Shown one piece after another: positions 9,621 through 19,983 of a DNA stretch of 64,000 bases. Each line of letters begins with the position of its first letter. Positions within the stretch are counted from its first letter, which is position 1. Both the position numbers and the translations under genes were made by a program. The notes under the pieces are model-generated. The model saw nothing but the letters and a program-made list of their open reading frames with translations. It did not search any database and was not told the origin of the DNA. Where the stretch lies: positions 186,001 through 250,000 of the forward strand of contig JACTMY010000010.1 in assembly GCA_014584395.1 (NCBI GenBank). Reading direction: 5' to 3'. Source of the stretch: Planctomycetota bacterium. GTDB taxonomy: Bacteria; Planctomycetota; Planctomycetia; Gemmatales; HRBIN36.

Positions 9621-11534
9621 ATGATCAACGAATCCCTCAAGAATCAAATTCGCAAGCTGCTACTGCGCGTCCAGAAACCCGCTCAATATCTCGGCGGGGA
9701 ATTGGGTAGTGTGATCAAGGATCATCGCCAAGTCGAAGGAAAACTTTGCCTGGCTTTCCCTGACACGTATGCCCTGGGCATGAGCCACCACGGCCTGCAA
9801 ATCCTCTACAGTGTCATGAATAGGGACCCGCGCTGGGCATGCGAGCGGGCTTTTGCTCCATGGATTGATTTTGAAAACGCACTGCGGCGAGCCCACCTCC
9901 CCCTGTACAGCCTGGAAACCTTCACGCCCTTGGATGCATTCGATCTCATCGGCTTCAGTCTGCAATACGAAGTCTGTTTCACCAATCTCCTGACCATGCT
10001 CGATTTAGGCCGCATCCCGCTCCATGGGCAGGAGCGCACGCTCGACCAGCCTTTGGTGATTTGCGGCGGACCCGGCGCGCAAAACCCCGAACCGCTCGCT
10101 CCGTTCGTGGATGTGTTCCTCATCGGCGATGGCGAGGAGAGCTTGCCCTGGGTGATGGAGCGATGGATGGCCCTCAAACGCGCTGCTCAACGCGATTTGG
10201 ATTCCATGACGCATGATGCCATGAACGATGACGAAGTGCGCCAGCGATCACGGCATTGCCGCGAGGAAGCGCTGGCTCAATTGGTCGCCGAGTTGCCTCC
10301 CAGCGGTGATCCCTTCCTCTATGCACCTCGGTTTTATGAGCCGGAATACGACGCTCAAGGAAACCTGGTCGCCGTGCATCGCACCCGGCCCGACGTGCCC
10401 CGGCAAGTCATGGCGTGCACGATCCAGCAAGACTTCGATGCGTTTCCCCTGCCCACGCAGCCAATCGTGCCCTTTGTGGAAACGACTCACGACCGCATCG
10501 CCATTGAAATCATGCGCGGCTGTCCTTGGCAATGCCGCTTTTGTCAGAGCACGGTGATCAAGCGGCCGCTGCGGACCCGGTCCGTGGAGACGATCGTTGC
10601 CGCGGCCCTGGAGAGCTACCGCCACACGGGGTACAACGAAATCAGCTTGCTCTCCCTCTCTTCAAGCGATTACCCCGAATTCGAGCGGCTCGTTCGCAGG
10701 ATGCATGAAGTGTTCCACCCGCTGGGCGTGAACGTCTCCCTGCCCAGCTTGCGAGTGAACCATCAACTCCGCAGCCTGCCGCAACTGATCAAGGGTGTGC
10801 GCCAACATGGACTCACCTTAGCCCCCGAAGTGGCGCGGGATGACATGCGCGAACAGATCCGCAAGCCCGTGAGCAATGAGGACCTCTATGAAGGCTGCCG
10901 GGCCGCTTTCAAGCATGGCTGGCGGCGCGTCAAACTGTATTTCCTGATCGGCTTGCCCGGCGAGCGCGCCGTGGACCTCGATGGGATTGTCGACATGGCC
11001 GAGCGCATTAGCCGCATCGGCAAGGAAACCACCGGCCGCTTCGTTGAGGTCACGGCTTCGGTCTCCAATTTCGTGCCCAAGCCGCATACGCCCTATCAAT
11101 GGAACGGCATGCAAACCCGGGACTATTTCCAGTGGGCCGGGCGTTATCTCAAACAGCGGTGCCAACTCCGCTCGGTGCGCATCAAGCAGCACGACGTTGA
11201 ACGCAGCCTGCTGGAAGGATTGCTCACGCGCGGGGATCGCCGTGTCGCGTCCGTGCTTGAAACCGCCTGGAGGCGCGGCGCGCGCATGGATGCGTGGCAG
11301 GAGTGCTTTCATCCCGAGCTATGGTGGCAAGTCTGTGCCGACCTGGGCATCGACTTGAACCAGGCCATCCATGAAGCCCGCCACGTCGACCAATTGCTGC
11401 CATGGGATCACGTCAACGTCAAGAAGGGACGCGAGTATCTGGAGAAAGAACAGCAGCGCAGCGTCGTCCAACTCGGCGTGATGGCTCACGCCCGAGAAGA
11501 CCGGCCGACGGAGCACTTTGTCGTTCGCCCATGA
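9621..11534 (+). CDS. B12-binding-type radical SAM protein (TIGR03960-like)
   Basis: EIMRGCPWQCRFCQSTVIKRPLRTRSVETIV radical SAM CxxxCxxC motif; FVDVFLIGDGEESLPWVMERW; TLAPEVARDDMREQIRKPVSNEDL. Confidence 0.9.
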   Translation: MINESLKNQIRKLLLRVQKPAQYLGGELGSVIKDHRQVEGKLCLAFPDTYALGMSHHGLQILYSVMNRDPRWACERAFAPWIDFENALRRAHLPLYSLETFTPLDAFDLIGFSLQYEVCFTNLLTMLDLGRIPLHGQERTLDQPLVICGGPGAQNPEPLAPFVDVFLIGDGEESLPWVMERWMALKRAAQRDLDSMTHDAMNDDEVRQRSRHCREEALAQLVAELPPSGDPFLYAPRFYEPEYDAQGNLVAVHRTRPDVPRQVMACTIQQDFDAFPLPTQPIVPFVETTHDRIAIEIMRGCPWQCRFCQSTVIKRPLRTRSVETIVAAALESYRHTGYNEISLLSLSSSDYPEFERLVRRMHEVFHPLGVNVSLPSLRVNHQLRSLPQLIKGVRQHGLTLAPEVARDDMREQIRKPVSNEDLYEGCRAAFKHGWRRVKLYFLIGLPGERAVDLDGIVDMAERISRIGKETTGRFVEVTASVSNFVPKPHTPYQWNGMQTRDYFQWAGRYLKQRCQLRSVRIKQHDVERSLLEGLLTRGDRRVASVLETAWRRGARMDAWQECFHPELWWQVCADLGIDLNQAIHEARHVDQLLPWDHVNVKKGREYLEKEQQRSVVQLGVMAHAREDRPTEHFVVRP

Positions 11535-11573
11535 TGCTCACTTCCACAGCAGCCGGTTCCGTTTAGCTATGGA

Positions 11574-12179
11574 TTAGCCGCGGTGTAAGATGGCACACAG
11601 TGCCCTGGCGCCGCCGGGGTGGGCCAAACTTTCATAACGAATCGGACGAATCTCCCGAACGTGCCATCCTTGATGAAACACTTCATGGATCTCCCGCTCG
11701 CTGACCCGGCGGGGACCGATTTCGGATGTTTCCTCGGTGCTGAAACAGAGAAGAATCAAGGTTCCATGGGGCTTGAGGACCGCATGGAGTTGCTGAACAT
11801 ATTGGCCGCGATCATCGTCACTGAAAACGTGAAAGAGACCGCTATCGAGGATGACATCGAATTCGGTGCCGACAGATTCTAAATGCAGGGCATCATGCGT
11901 GAGGAAAGTCACGTTCAGGCCGCGTTCCCTGGCCTTGGCCTGGGCCGCCGCCACAGCCAAGGGCACCGCGTCCAAGCCGACGACTTCGCAGCCATGCTGG
12001 GCCAGGTAAAGGGCGTTCTCCCCCGTCCCACACCCCACGTCGAGGACCTTGCCATGAAGCAGGCCTTCCTTCGTTAGCCGAATGACTTCCGGTTGAGGTC
12101 GGCCGGTTTCCCAAGGGGGCGCTCCCTCCTGATAAACTTTGTGAAAAAACTGACTCGGCACCCCTCGCTCATCGGTCAT
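11574..12179 (-). CDS. Class I SAM-dependent methyltransferase
   Basis: APPWETGRPQPEVIRL...GKVLDVGCGTGENALYLAQHGCEVVGLDAVPLAV; TehB/TPMT-like. Confidence 0.88.
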   Translation of the reverse strand: MTDERGVPSQFFHKVYQEGAPPWETGRPQPEVIRLTKEGLLHGKVLDVGCGTGENALYLAQHGCEVVGLDAVPLAVAAAQAKARERGLNVTFLTHDALHLESVGTEFDVILDSGLFHVFSDDDRGQYVQQLHAVLKPHGTLILLCFSTEETSEIGPRRVSEREIHEVFHQGWHVREIRPIRYESLAHPGGARALCAILHRG

Positions 12180-12345
12180 GCGTCACCTCGAGTGTTCAAA
12201 TTCATTAGCCACGTCGCACAAGGCTCTCTTTGAGGGTTTCCTACTCGATAAAACACCCAACTTGCCTGCTTGGTCTTCAAACCTGAAAATCACATGCCAG
12301 GCCGCTTTAAAAGTTAAAGTTTACCCGCTTTAACAGCCGAGTTGA

Positions 12346-13821
12346 ATGGGGGGAACCGAATCTTCTTTGCAAGGGGATGCTTCGTCCATGATCGGTCGAA
12401 GCTGGACATGGGTGCTGGGGTGGCTGCTCCTGGGCGGCACCTGCGTGCTAGGTCAGGATGATCCTGGTGTTTCCTACGTCCGCAAGCAGCGCTTTCCCAT
12501 TCCTTTCAACATCACCCCCGGCGACGAGCAGCGCGTGCGCGAAGTTCGCCTCTCCGTCTCCGAGGATCAAGGGCGCAGTTGGCGCTTTTATCGCTCGGTG
12601 CTTCCCCAGGATAAGTATTTCGATTTCTCCTGCCAGCGGGATGGCATGTATTGGTTCATCGTCCAAACGCTCCATACCGACGGCACTTTGCTGCCGCCGC
12701 ACTTGGATAACGTTCCCGCCGGGCTGAAGGTCGTCGTCGACACGCAACCGCCGCAAATTACCTTGCGGCCGATCCCGACTCAAGGAGATCAGGTTGGCGT
12801 GGAATGGGATATCCGCGAGGAGTATCTCGACCGCGGCAGCATTCTTCTCGAAGCGCGCCCGCCGCAAGGCGAATGGCAAACGATCTCGATCGAACCCCAA
12901 CCCTACGGCCGACGAACCTGGAATTGGACCGGACGAGGCCAACTGGAGGTCCGGTTGCGTGCCCGCGACCAGGCCGGCAATCAAAATTCCGCATTCACGC
13001 AAGTCACTGGATCGGGAACGGGCACGGGTAGCGGTTCCTTCGATGCTCCGCGCAATGATCCAAACTTCGGTCAACGCCAACCGCCACGCCAACCGTCTGG
13101 GTCTGGAGTTGGATCAGGAAGCCCTGAGCCTTCCTCCAACACCGTCTACGTCAATCACACGGACATCAACGTTCGCTTCGCACTGGAGGATGTGGGTCCT
13201 TCCGGCGCCGTGGTGGAGTTGTACTACACCAAGGGCGGTGGCCGATGGGAGAAATACCGGGAACCGCAAACCTTCCGCGAATCCAGCCAGCGCGAGGCCA
13301 GCTTTCGGGCCACTCTGCCCGGCGAAGGGGCCTATGGCGTCTCCTTGTCGATCAAAAGCGGCGTGGGTTATGGTGATCCGCCGCCGCGTCCCGGTGAAGC
13401 ACCCCAAATCTGGGTGGTCATTGATCTCACCAAGCCGCAGGTCAAAATGGGCAAGGTGCAAGCCCAGCGCACCGCCGACGGCGGCGTCCTAACCATCCAA
13501 TGGACCGCCCACGACACCTACCTCGACGGGCAACCCATCACGCTGCTTTACGCTGATGAACTCAAGAACTCCTGGCAACCCATCGCTCGAAACATCGACA
13601 ATCAAGGGCAATACACTTGGCGGCTTCCCCCTGAAGTGCCGCCCAGAATTTACGTCAAGGTCGAGGCGCGCGACAAAGCTGGCAACGTGGGCTTCGCCGA
13701 GACGGATCAACCCGTGATCGTCGATCTGTCGCAGCCGCGCGGTCGATTAATCGGCGTCGATCCCGCGGGTCCCAGCACCAGCGGCGGCTCTTCTTCGAAC
13801 CTGCCCTCGATCGATCCTTGA
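12346..13821 (+). CDS. Secreted hypothetical protein with repeated Ig/FnIII-like beta domains (start possibly 12388)
   Basis: Signal peptide MIGRSWTWVLGWLLLGGTCVLGQ; repeated TQPPQITLRPI...VEWDIREEYLD...ARDQAGN and TKPQVKMGKVQ...IQWTAHDTYLD...ARDKAGN units. Confidence 0.75.
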   Translation: MGGTESSLQGDASSMIGRSWTWVLGWLLLGGTCVLGQDDPGVSYVRKQRFPIPFNITPGDEQRVREVRLSVSEDQGRSWRFYRSVLPQDKYFDFSCQRDGMYWFIVQTLHTDGTLLPPHLDNVPAGLKVVVDTQPPQITLRPIPTQGDQVGVEWDIREEYLDRGSILLEARPPQGEWQTISIEPQPYGRRTWNWTGRGQLEVRLRARDQAGNQNSAFTQVTGSGTGTGSGSFDAPRNDPNFGQRQPPRQPSGSGVGSGSPEPSSNTVYVNHTDINVRFALEDVGPSGAVVELYYTKGGGRWEKYREPQTFRESSQREASFRATLPGEGAYGVSLSIKSGVGYGDPPPRPGEAPQIWVVIDLTKPQVKMGKVQAQRTADGGVLTIQWTAHDTYLDGQPITLLYADELKNSWQPIARNIDNQGQYTWRLPPEVPPRIYVKVEARDKAGNVGFAETDQPVIVDLSQPRGRLIGVDPAGPSTSGGSSSNLPSIDP

Positions 13822-14006
13822 ATCAAATCCTGCCATACAGCTTTGCGCCCAGAGCGGCTCACGTATCGAACTCCCGCCTAAATCGAAAAAACATCTCACT
13901 ACTCTGGCGTTGGCTTGTTAGACTATGATCAAGGTGTCATCGAACACCCACAGTGCCGAAACCCATTTTGCCATAGCCAGTTCGGAAGTTGGAAAGGGCA
14001 GCCCAT

Positions 14007-15120
14007 GCAGCCACCACAACCACCTCGAGGGATGTATCCCGGTGGAGTTCCTCCGCAATTGAGCCGCTCTGGAACGCAATCCCCTCTGGGCCAACCGCCG
14101 ATGGCGCCGAACATGCCGGGGATGCCTGGAATGACCGGCCTGCAGCCCGTGCCGCCTCACATCACGCCGCCTCCGGTCCCGCCAGGGATGGAAATGCGTA
14201 CAAACATCGTCGTGCGCCGGCAGCCCGTGATTCGATACTTTCGCCGGGCCAGAGTAGGACAAGTTCATTCCCTGCAGGTGCGCATCGAGGCTGAAGGGGC
14301 GGCGGGTTCGCGGTCCGGCTCCGAAATCACCGGCACGGAACCGATGGTAACGATTCAGCCCGTTATCCCCGGGGCGATCATCACCCCCGCTTCCGCTGAC
14401 ATTTTGCTGCAGCCCGGCAGCGAGGCCAATTTCTCGGTGTTGCCCTTGGGACATGGCCGATTGCGCGGCGCTCGGGTTGACTTGTCGCGCCAGGGCCGCA
14501 AGCTCACGTCCGTGGACCTGCCCATGCGCGCCAATCGCGGCCGGTTAGTTCGCTTCCTGGTGCTATTGACAATCCTTGGATTGATCATCATCAAGTATCC
14601 CTGGAAGGCTAATTGGGAATACTCCATCGAGAAAGTGACCCCTGCCGTGGTCAAGGAGCCTGCGCCCAAGGAGAAAACTCCCGACCTTGCCGCACCGCCG
14701 GAAGCAGACGGCAACAATCCACCCAAACCCGACAAGGATGCCCCCACTCCGAGCGGTGCCACGCCCAAATTGCTGGGTGGCACGGTCGATAAGAAAAATC
14801 AAATGTTAAAATTCGAGCATGACGAAGCGATTCGCCAATACATCGACATCCATGCAGGCAAATTAGGTTTGGGTGAAAAGGCAGCTGGCTTGGCCAAACC
14901 CGTTCAAGATTGGACGAGTTTCGATTTCTTCATCGCTGGCGCGTTCCACATCAAGCCAGGCATTCTTTGGACTTACAACGGCATTCTCACGATCCGCGAG
15001 ACGCCGCTGGGTGACATGTATTTCCTCGGCGTGATGGCGGGATTAACGTTGATCGCTTCGGTCCTGACCAGACCCTTGCAACGACGCATGCCCGGCCCCA
15101 TGCTCGAAGTTCGAACCTAG
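14007..15120 (+). CDS. Proline-rich hypothetical protein with transmembrane helices
   Basis: MQPPQPPRGMYPGGVPPQ...PNMPGMPGMTG N-terminus; TM segments LVRFLVLLTILGLIIIKY and MYFLGVMAGLTLIASVL. Confidence 0.65.
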
Positions 15121-15131
15121 GAATCGAACTT

Positions 15132-16511
15132 TCACGAAGCGGCCAGCGACACCTTGGGATGCATCACTTCATCCAGCACTTGACCGAAGATCTGCAAGGC
15201 CGTATCCACCTGGGCCGGCGTCAAGCACAAGGGACCACAAAAACGGATGCTGGTTTCACCGCAGCCGAGCAGCAGCAATCCATGCTCGAAGGCTCGATCC
15301 ACGACTTGATCTCTTAATGCGGTGTCCGGTTGACCCGACGACAAAAGATCCACCGCAATCATGAGTCCCATGCCGCGGATTTCTCCCAGCCGGCAAGGAC
15401 CAAAGCGTTGCTGCAAAGAACGCAGTCCCGCTTGCAGATGTGCGCCGATTTCATGAGCATTGGCCATCATGCCTTCTTCCAACAAGTCCATGGTCGCCAA
15501 CGCGGCCTCGCAACAAACGGGATTGCCGCCGAAGGTCGATGCATGACTGCCGCTGGGCCAGCTCATGACGTCGCTTTTGGCGATGATCGCTCCCAGGGGC
15601 AAGCCGCTGGCGATGCCCTTGGCCGTGCAGAGAATGTCCGGTTCGACCCCGGCATGCTCGATGGCGAACCATTTTCCCGTTCGGCCCATGCCGCTTTGGA
15701 TTTCATCGACGACAAGCAAGATGCCATGCCGGTCGCACAGCTCTCGCAAGGCTTGCAAGAACGGCAGCGGTGCGGCGTAATAACCGCCCTCTCCCTGAAT
15801 AGGTTCGACGAAAACGGCCGCCACTTCATCCGGCGGCGCGACCCGCTTGAGCAGATTCTGCTCAATTTCGAAAACGCAGGCGCATTCCGAAGGTTGTCGG
15901 CAGCGGGTGCAGCCGCGTGGAAAAGGCACGTGATGAATCTCCGGCACCAGCGGTCCGAAGCCGCGGCGATGGACCAGCTTCGAGGCGGAAAGCGACATGG
16001 CCCCATACGTCCGTCCATGGAAGGCGCCATAAAAGGCGATCAAGCGGGATCGGCCCGTGTGTTTGCGGGCCAATTTCATGGCCGCTTCGATGGCTTCCGT
16101 GCCGCTGTTGGTGAAAAACACTTTTTTGGGGGAAGGCCCCGGCGCGATGCGAGCCAGCCGTTCCGCCAGCTTGAGCTGTGGTTCATAATAAAAATCGGTG
16201 CCGGACATGTGGAGCAGCTTGGCGGCCTGTTCCTGAACCGCCGCCACTACCCGCGGATGACAATGGCCTGTCGCAGTAACGGCGATGCCCGCAGTGAAAT
16301 CCAGAAAAAGATTGCCGTCGACGTCCTCGATCACGGCACCGCTCCCGCGGGCCGCCACCAGGGGATAGCCGCGCGTGTAGGACGGGGAGACAACGCGCTC
16401 ATCTCGTTCGAGAAAGGCTCGCGCTTTGGGCCCTGGCAGCGGCGTATGCAAACGCGGCACTGGGCAGCCATCGAACAACCACATGTCGCCACCCTCGTTA
16501 CGACGCTTCAT
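15132..16511 (-). CDS. Class III PLP-dependent aminotransferase (acetylornithine/GABA aminotransferase family)
   Basis: TGHCHPRVV; FTNSGTEAIEAAMKLARKHTGRSRLIAFYGAFHGRTYGAMSLSASK; LLVVDEIQSGMGRTGKWFAIEHAGVEPDILCTAKGIASGLPLGAI. Confidence 0.92.
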   Translation of the reverse strand: MKRRNEGGDMWLFDGCPVPRLHTPLPGPKARAFLERDERVVSPSYTRGYPLVAARGSGAVIEDVDGNLFLDFTAGIAVTATGHCHPRVVAAVQEQAAKLLHMSGTDFYYEPQLKLAERLARIAPGPSPKKVFFTNSGTEAIEAAMKLARKHTGRSRLIAFYGAFHGRTYGAMSLSASKLVHRRGFGPLVPEIHHVPFPRGCTRCRQPSECACVFEIEQNLLKRVAPPDEVAAVFVEPIQGEGGYYAAPLPFLQALRELCDRHGILLVVDEIQSGMGRTGKWFAIEHAGVEPDILCTAKGIASGLPLGAIIAKSDVMSWPSGSHASTFGGNPVCCEAALATMDLLEEGMMANAHEIGAHLQAGLRSLQQRFGPCRLGEIRGMGLMIAVDLLSSGQPDTALRDQVVDRAFEHGLLLLGCGETSIRFCGPLCLTPAQVDTALQIFGQVLDEVMHPKVSLAAS

Positions 16512-17256
16512 GCCGGCGCAGGATCGAGATCATCTCGTGGCCTGATTGAACAAAGGTTTCGATCTCAAAACCGACAAGGGGCCGCATGGCAAGCAGAAAC
16601 TCGAGCCACGAAGCCTGCGTCCAGACATGGTAATGAATGCTGTAACGAATGGCTTCGAGATGCTCGATCTGCCGCCGCGCATCCTCGTCATCCTTGGCCT
16701 GGTTGACCAGCCACACCCACTCTTCGAGGTGCTGGCGGCGGGACGATTGCGGCCCATGCTCGTGATCGCAGAACAAATGCCCCAAAGTCGTTTCCCGGCG
16801 ATGCCGATCAAAAGTGAACCGTTTGTCGGGGACGGCCAGATAGGCGATGCCATCAGGCTTCAGCACGCGAAAGAAATGCTTCAACGTGCCGATTGGGTCC
16901 TCGCAATGCTCTAAAAAATGATTGGCAATCACGAAGTTTTGCGACCCCGAGTCTACTTTATGGAGCTTTTCACCATCGTCGAGCAGATCGACGTCCACCA
17001 GGGGAAACTCGTTCAACTCCGGATACTGCCGGCGCAGGTCATCGACCGGGAGACGGTCGACGTAAAGCACCGAGGCCTTGTCGGAAAGGGGCAGCGGGTT
17101 GTGCAAGGCTCCGATTTCAATGCCTTGGCCTTGCAGGAATTGGTTAGCCAGAAAGATGCGATCCAGGGGGGGATTCGAAGGTTTTTGCTTGCCAGCACGA
17201 CGGCGCGGGCGAACCCACTCCTTCATCAAACCGATCATGCAAGCCTCCTTGCACAA
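16498..17256 (-). CDS. Class I SAM-dependent methyltransferase-like protein
   Basis: QGIEIGALHNPLPLSDKASVLYVDRL; FVIANHFLEHCEDPIGTLKHFFRVLKPDGIAYLAVPDKRFTFD. Confidence 0.82.
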   Translation of the reverse strand: MCKEACMIGLMKEWVRPRRRAGKQKPSNPPLDRIFLANQFLQGQGIEIGALHNPLPLSDKASVLYVDRLPVDDLRRQYPELNEFPLVDVDLLDDGEKLHKVDSGSQNFVIANHFLEHCEDPIGTLKHFFRVLKPDGIAYLAVPDKRFTFDRHRRETTLGHLFCDHEHGPQSSRRQHLEEWVWLVNQAKDDEDARRQIEHLEAIRYSIHYHVWTQASWLEFLLAMRPLVGFEIETFVQSGHEMISILRRHEAS

Positions 17257-17425
17257 AGCTTCTCGGATGCACCATCCTAAGGTTCGGGGCTTGCGACCCC
17301 GTTCACTTGTTCCATCACGTGCTTGAGCCTGCGTGGTGCCAAGTCAGGCTCATATAGGGCGTCATGTCCATGAATGATGACACGCCCTTCACCGGTGCGT
17401 TGCGGCTCACGGCTGTCGCTGGAAG

Positions 17426-18952
17426 TCAACTCTCGACGTCCGCCTTCAAGCCTTGAGCCATCTTGATCTCTTCCGCGTGATTCACGGTCCAGGAGACCTT
17501 GTGAGTGACCACGTCGGCCAAGCCCGCCGCGGACGGATGGCCGTTGCCGCTCTTCTTCACTCCGCCAAAGGGTAAATGGACTTCCGCTCCAATGCAAGGC
17601 AGATTCACGTATCCCATGCCAAATTCACATTCCTCCCGGATGAGCCTCATGTTCCGATAGCTTTCCGTGATGACGGCCAGGGACAGGCCATAATCGACGT
17701 CGTTGTAGATGCGGATCGCGTCGTGGACATCTTTGAAGGGAATCAAGGCCAAGTGCGGACCAAATACTTCCTCGCGCACAGTGCGTACACCGGGTCGATG
17801 TTCTTGGCGATAAACAAAGGGAGCGAGATAGCAACCCTTGGACCATGGCTCCTGCGCCATGCGGCCGCCTTCAAGCAAGACCTTGGCTCCTTCTTGCTTG
17901 GCCAAGTCGTTGTAGAATTGGATTTTTTCGACGGCTACCTCATTGATGACAGGCCCAGTAAAGCTCTTGGGATCCATCGGATCTCCCACCTGGAGCCGCT
18001 TGGCCGTGGCGACGAACCGCTCGGCATAGGCATCGATTATTTTTTCATGAACCAGAATGCGGCCGGCAGAAACGCAGCGCTGACCGCTGGTTTTAAAGGC
18101 GCTTAATATCCCAGCGTTCACGGCCAGGTCGAGCCGGGCGTCTTCGCAAACAATGACCGCGCTTTTCGAGCCCATCTCGCAAGCAACAATGCGGTCATAA
18201 AACTGCGTCGACAGTTTTTGAATCCGCGCGCCCACGTCGTAACTACCCGTGAAGAGGACGATGTTGACATCGGGATTTTGCACGAGGGCTTCGCCCGTGC
18301 CGCCATCGCCATGGACGAGATTGACCACGCCCGGCGGAAATCCCGCCTCGAGAAAGAGTTCGATCAAACGCTGGCCAATGGTCGGCGTATCTTCCGAGGG
18401 CTTGAAGACGACTGTGTTGCCCTCGAGCAAGGTCGGCCCCAACATCCACAAGGGCACGGCAAAGGGGAAATTCCAGGGTGTGATCACCGCCGCCACGCCC
18501 CAAGGCTTGCGGCGAATGAAGGCATCCTTTTCCGGGATTTCGGAAGCGACGATCTGGCCGACCGGCATGCGGCCCGTGCCGAAGACATACTGCACCATGT
18601 GCAGTCCCTCAATCACTTCGGCGCGGCATTCGTTCCGGACCTTGCCGCATTCGAACGTCATGAGGTTCGCCAGCGATTCCACCTCTCGTTTGATGATCTG
18701 GCACAACTGATCAAACAATTCAGCGCGGTAGATGCGGCTGGTCCGTCGCCAGGCGGGATAGGCTCGACGAGCCGCGGCCACGGCTTTCCCGGCAACTTCC
18801 GGAGAAGCGATCGGAAATTCCCCCAGCACCACGGAGCGGTTCGCCGGGCTTTGGCTGGAAAATCCTGACCTCCCCGTGTCCGAGGGATTGCCTTCAATCA
18901 AATGGCTGCCTTGCAATCGAGGGGGAGGCTGAATGGCCATGCTCATGAACAA
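17426..18952 (-). CDS. Aldehyde dehydrogenase family protein
   Basis: AAVITPWNFPFAVPLWMLGPTLLEGNTVVFKPSEDTP; FTGSYDVGARIQ; catalytic-Cys region KTSGQRCVSAGRILVHE; EVFGPHLALIPF. Confidence 0.92.
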   Translation of the reverse strand: MFMSMAIQPPPRLQGSHLIEGNPSDTGRSGFSSQSPANRSVVLGEFPIASPEVAGKAVAAARRAYPAWRRTSRIYRAELFDQLCQIIKREVESLANLMTFECGKVRNECRAEVIEGLHMVQYVFGTGRMPVGQIVASEIPEKDAFIRRKPWGVAAVITPWNFPFAVPLWMLGPTLLEGNTVVFKPSEDTPTIGQRLIELFLEAGFPPGVVNLVHGDGGTGEALVQNPDVNIVLFTGSYDVGARIQKLSTQFYDRIVACEMGSKSAVIVCEDARLDLAVNAGILSAFKTSGQRCVSAGRILVHEKIIDAYAERFVATAKRLQVGDPMDPKSFTGPVINEVAVEKIQFYNDLAKQEGAKVLLEGGRMAQEPWSKGCYLAPFVYRQEHRPGVRTVREEVFGPHLALIPFKDVHDAIRIYNDVDYGLSLAVITESYRNMRLIREECEFGMGYVNLPCIGAEVHLPFGGVKKSGNGHPSAAGLADVVTHKVSWTVNHAEEIKMAQGLKADVES

Positions 18953-19172
18953 TTCTCCTGGCTAGCTGTCGCACATGCATTCGGCTCGTAGGCGAATTAT
19001 AAGTCAGCAGGGGAAGGGGAGCAATGCTGGATCAGCCACCGTTTCCATTCAGCCCATGGCCCGTCATTACGAAAAAAATTCGTGGCGTCTCGATGCTCAT
19101 GAGATCACAATGGCGGCAAAGGTCTGTGCTCGGTCCAGCCATCCGATTCAAATTTTTTATGCGAGGAATGTC

Positions 19173-19973
19173 ATGCGTTGGCTAGGTTGTTTGCTCTTGG
19201 GATGGTCGCTCACGGCTTCCACTTCAGCTCAGGATTTCGCCAAAGAGCGTTTGGAAAAATCACCCCGCCACCATGAATGGGTGGAAGTGAAGCGTGGCGC
19301 ACGCACCGTCCATTGCTTCGTCGTCTTTCCCGAAATTAAGGACAAGGCCACGGCCGTCATCGTCATTCACGAAAATCGCGGCTTGACCGATTGGGTTCGT
19401 TCGGTAACCGATCAATTGGCCGAGGCGGGTTTTCTTGCCATTGCGCCTGATCTATTGTCGGGCATGGCGCCTGAAGGCGGTAAGACCAGCGATTTTCGCA
19501 GCGGTGATGAAGCCGGGCGAGCGATTTACAGCTTGAAACCCGATCAGATTACATCGGACTTGAAGGCGGTCGGGGATTATGTGCTGCAAATCCCCGCTTG
19601 CAATGGCAAGCTTACCGTGGCGGGCTTTTGCTGGGGAGGCGGGCAATGCTTCCGCTTTGCAACGCAGCGCGCGGATTTGAAAGCAGCCTTTGTGTTTTAT
19701 GGCAGTTATCAACACACTCCCGAAGAACTCGCAAACCTCCAATGCCCTGTGTATGGGTTTTACGGCGGCAACGATGCCAGAATCAACGCCACGATCCCCA
19801 AATCCATTGAGATGATGAAAGCGGCAGGCAAACTTTACGACCCGATCACCTATGAAGGAGCTGGCCATGGTTTCATGCGCGCCGGGGAAGACCCGAACGG
19901 CTCCCCCGCCAATCGCAAGGCGCGCGCGGAAGCCTGGGCTCGATGGACAAAGCTTTTGCAGGGTTTGCCATAA
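19173..19973 (+). CDS. Secreted dienelactone hydrolase family protein
   Basis: Signal peptide MRWLGCLLLGWSLTASTSAQ; VIVIHENRGL; VAGFCWGGGQCFRFA; YEGAGHGFMRAGEDPNGSPANRKARAEAW. Confidence 0.9.
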   Translation: MRWLGCLLLGWSLTASTSAQDFAKERLEKSPRHHEWVEVKRGARTVHCFVVFPEIKDKATAVIVIHENRGLTDWVRSVTDQLAEAGFLAIAPDLLSGMAPEGGKTSDFRSGDEAGRAIYSLKPDQITSDLKAVGDYVLQIPACNGKLTVAGFCWGGGQCFRFATQRADLKAAFVFYGSYQHTPEELANLQCPVYGFYGGNDARINATIPKSIEMMKAAGKLYDPITYEGAGHGFMRAGEDPNGSPANRKARAEAWARWTKLLQGLP

Positions 19974-19983
19974 GGGCTTTAGG

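Noticed and set aside
15330-16706. 458-aa plus-strand ORF
   Set aside because: Antisense to the aminotransferase and methyltransferase genes; no domain evidence.
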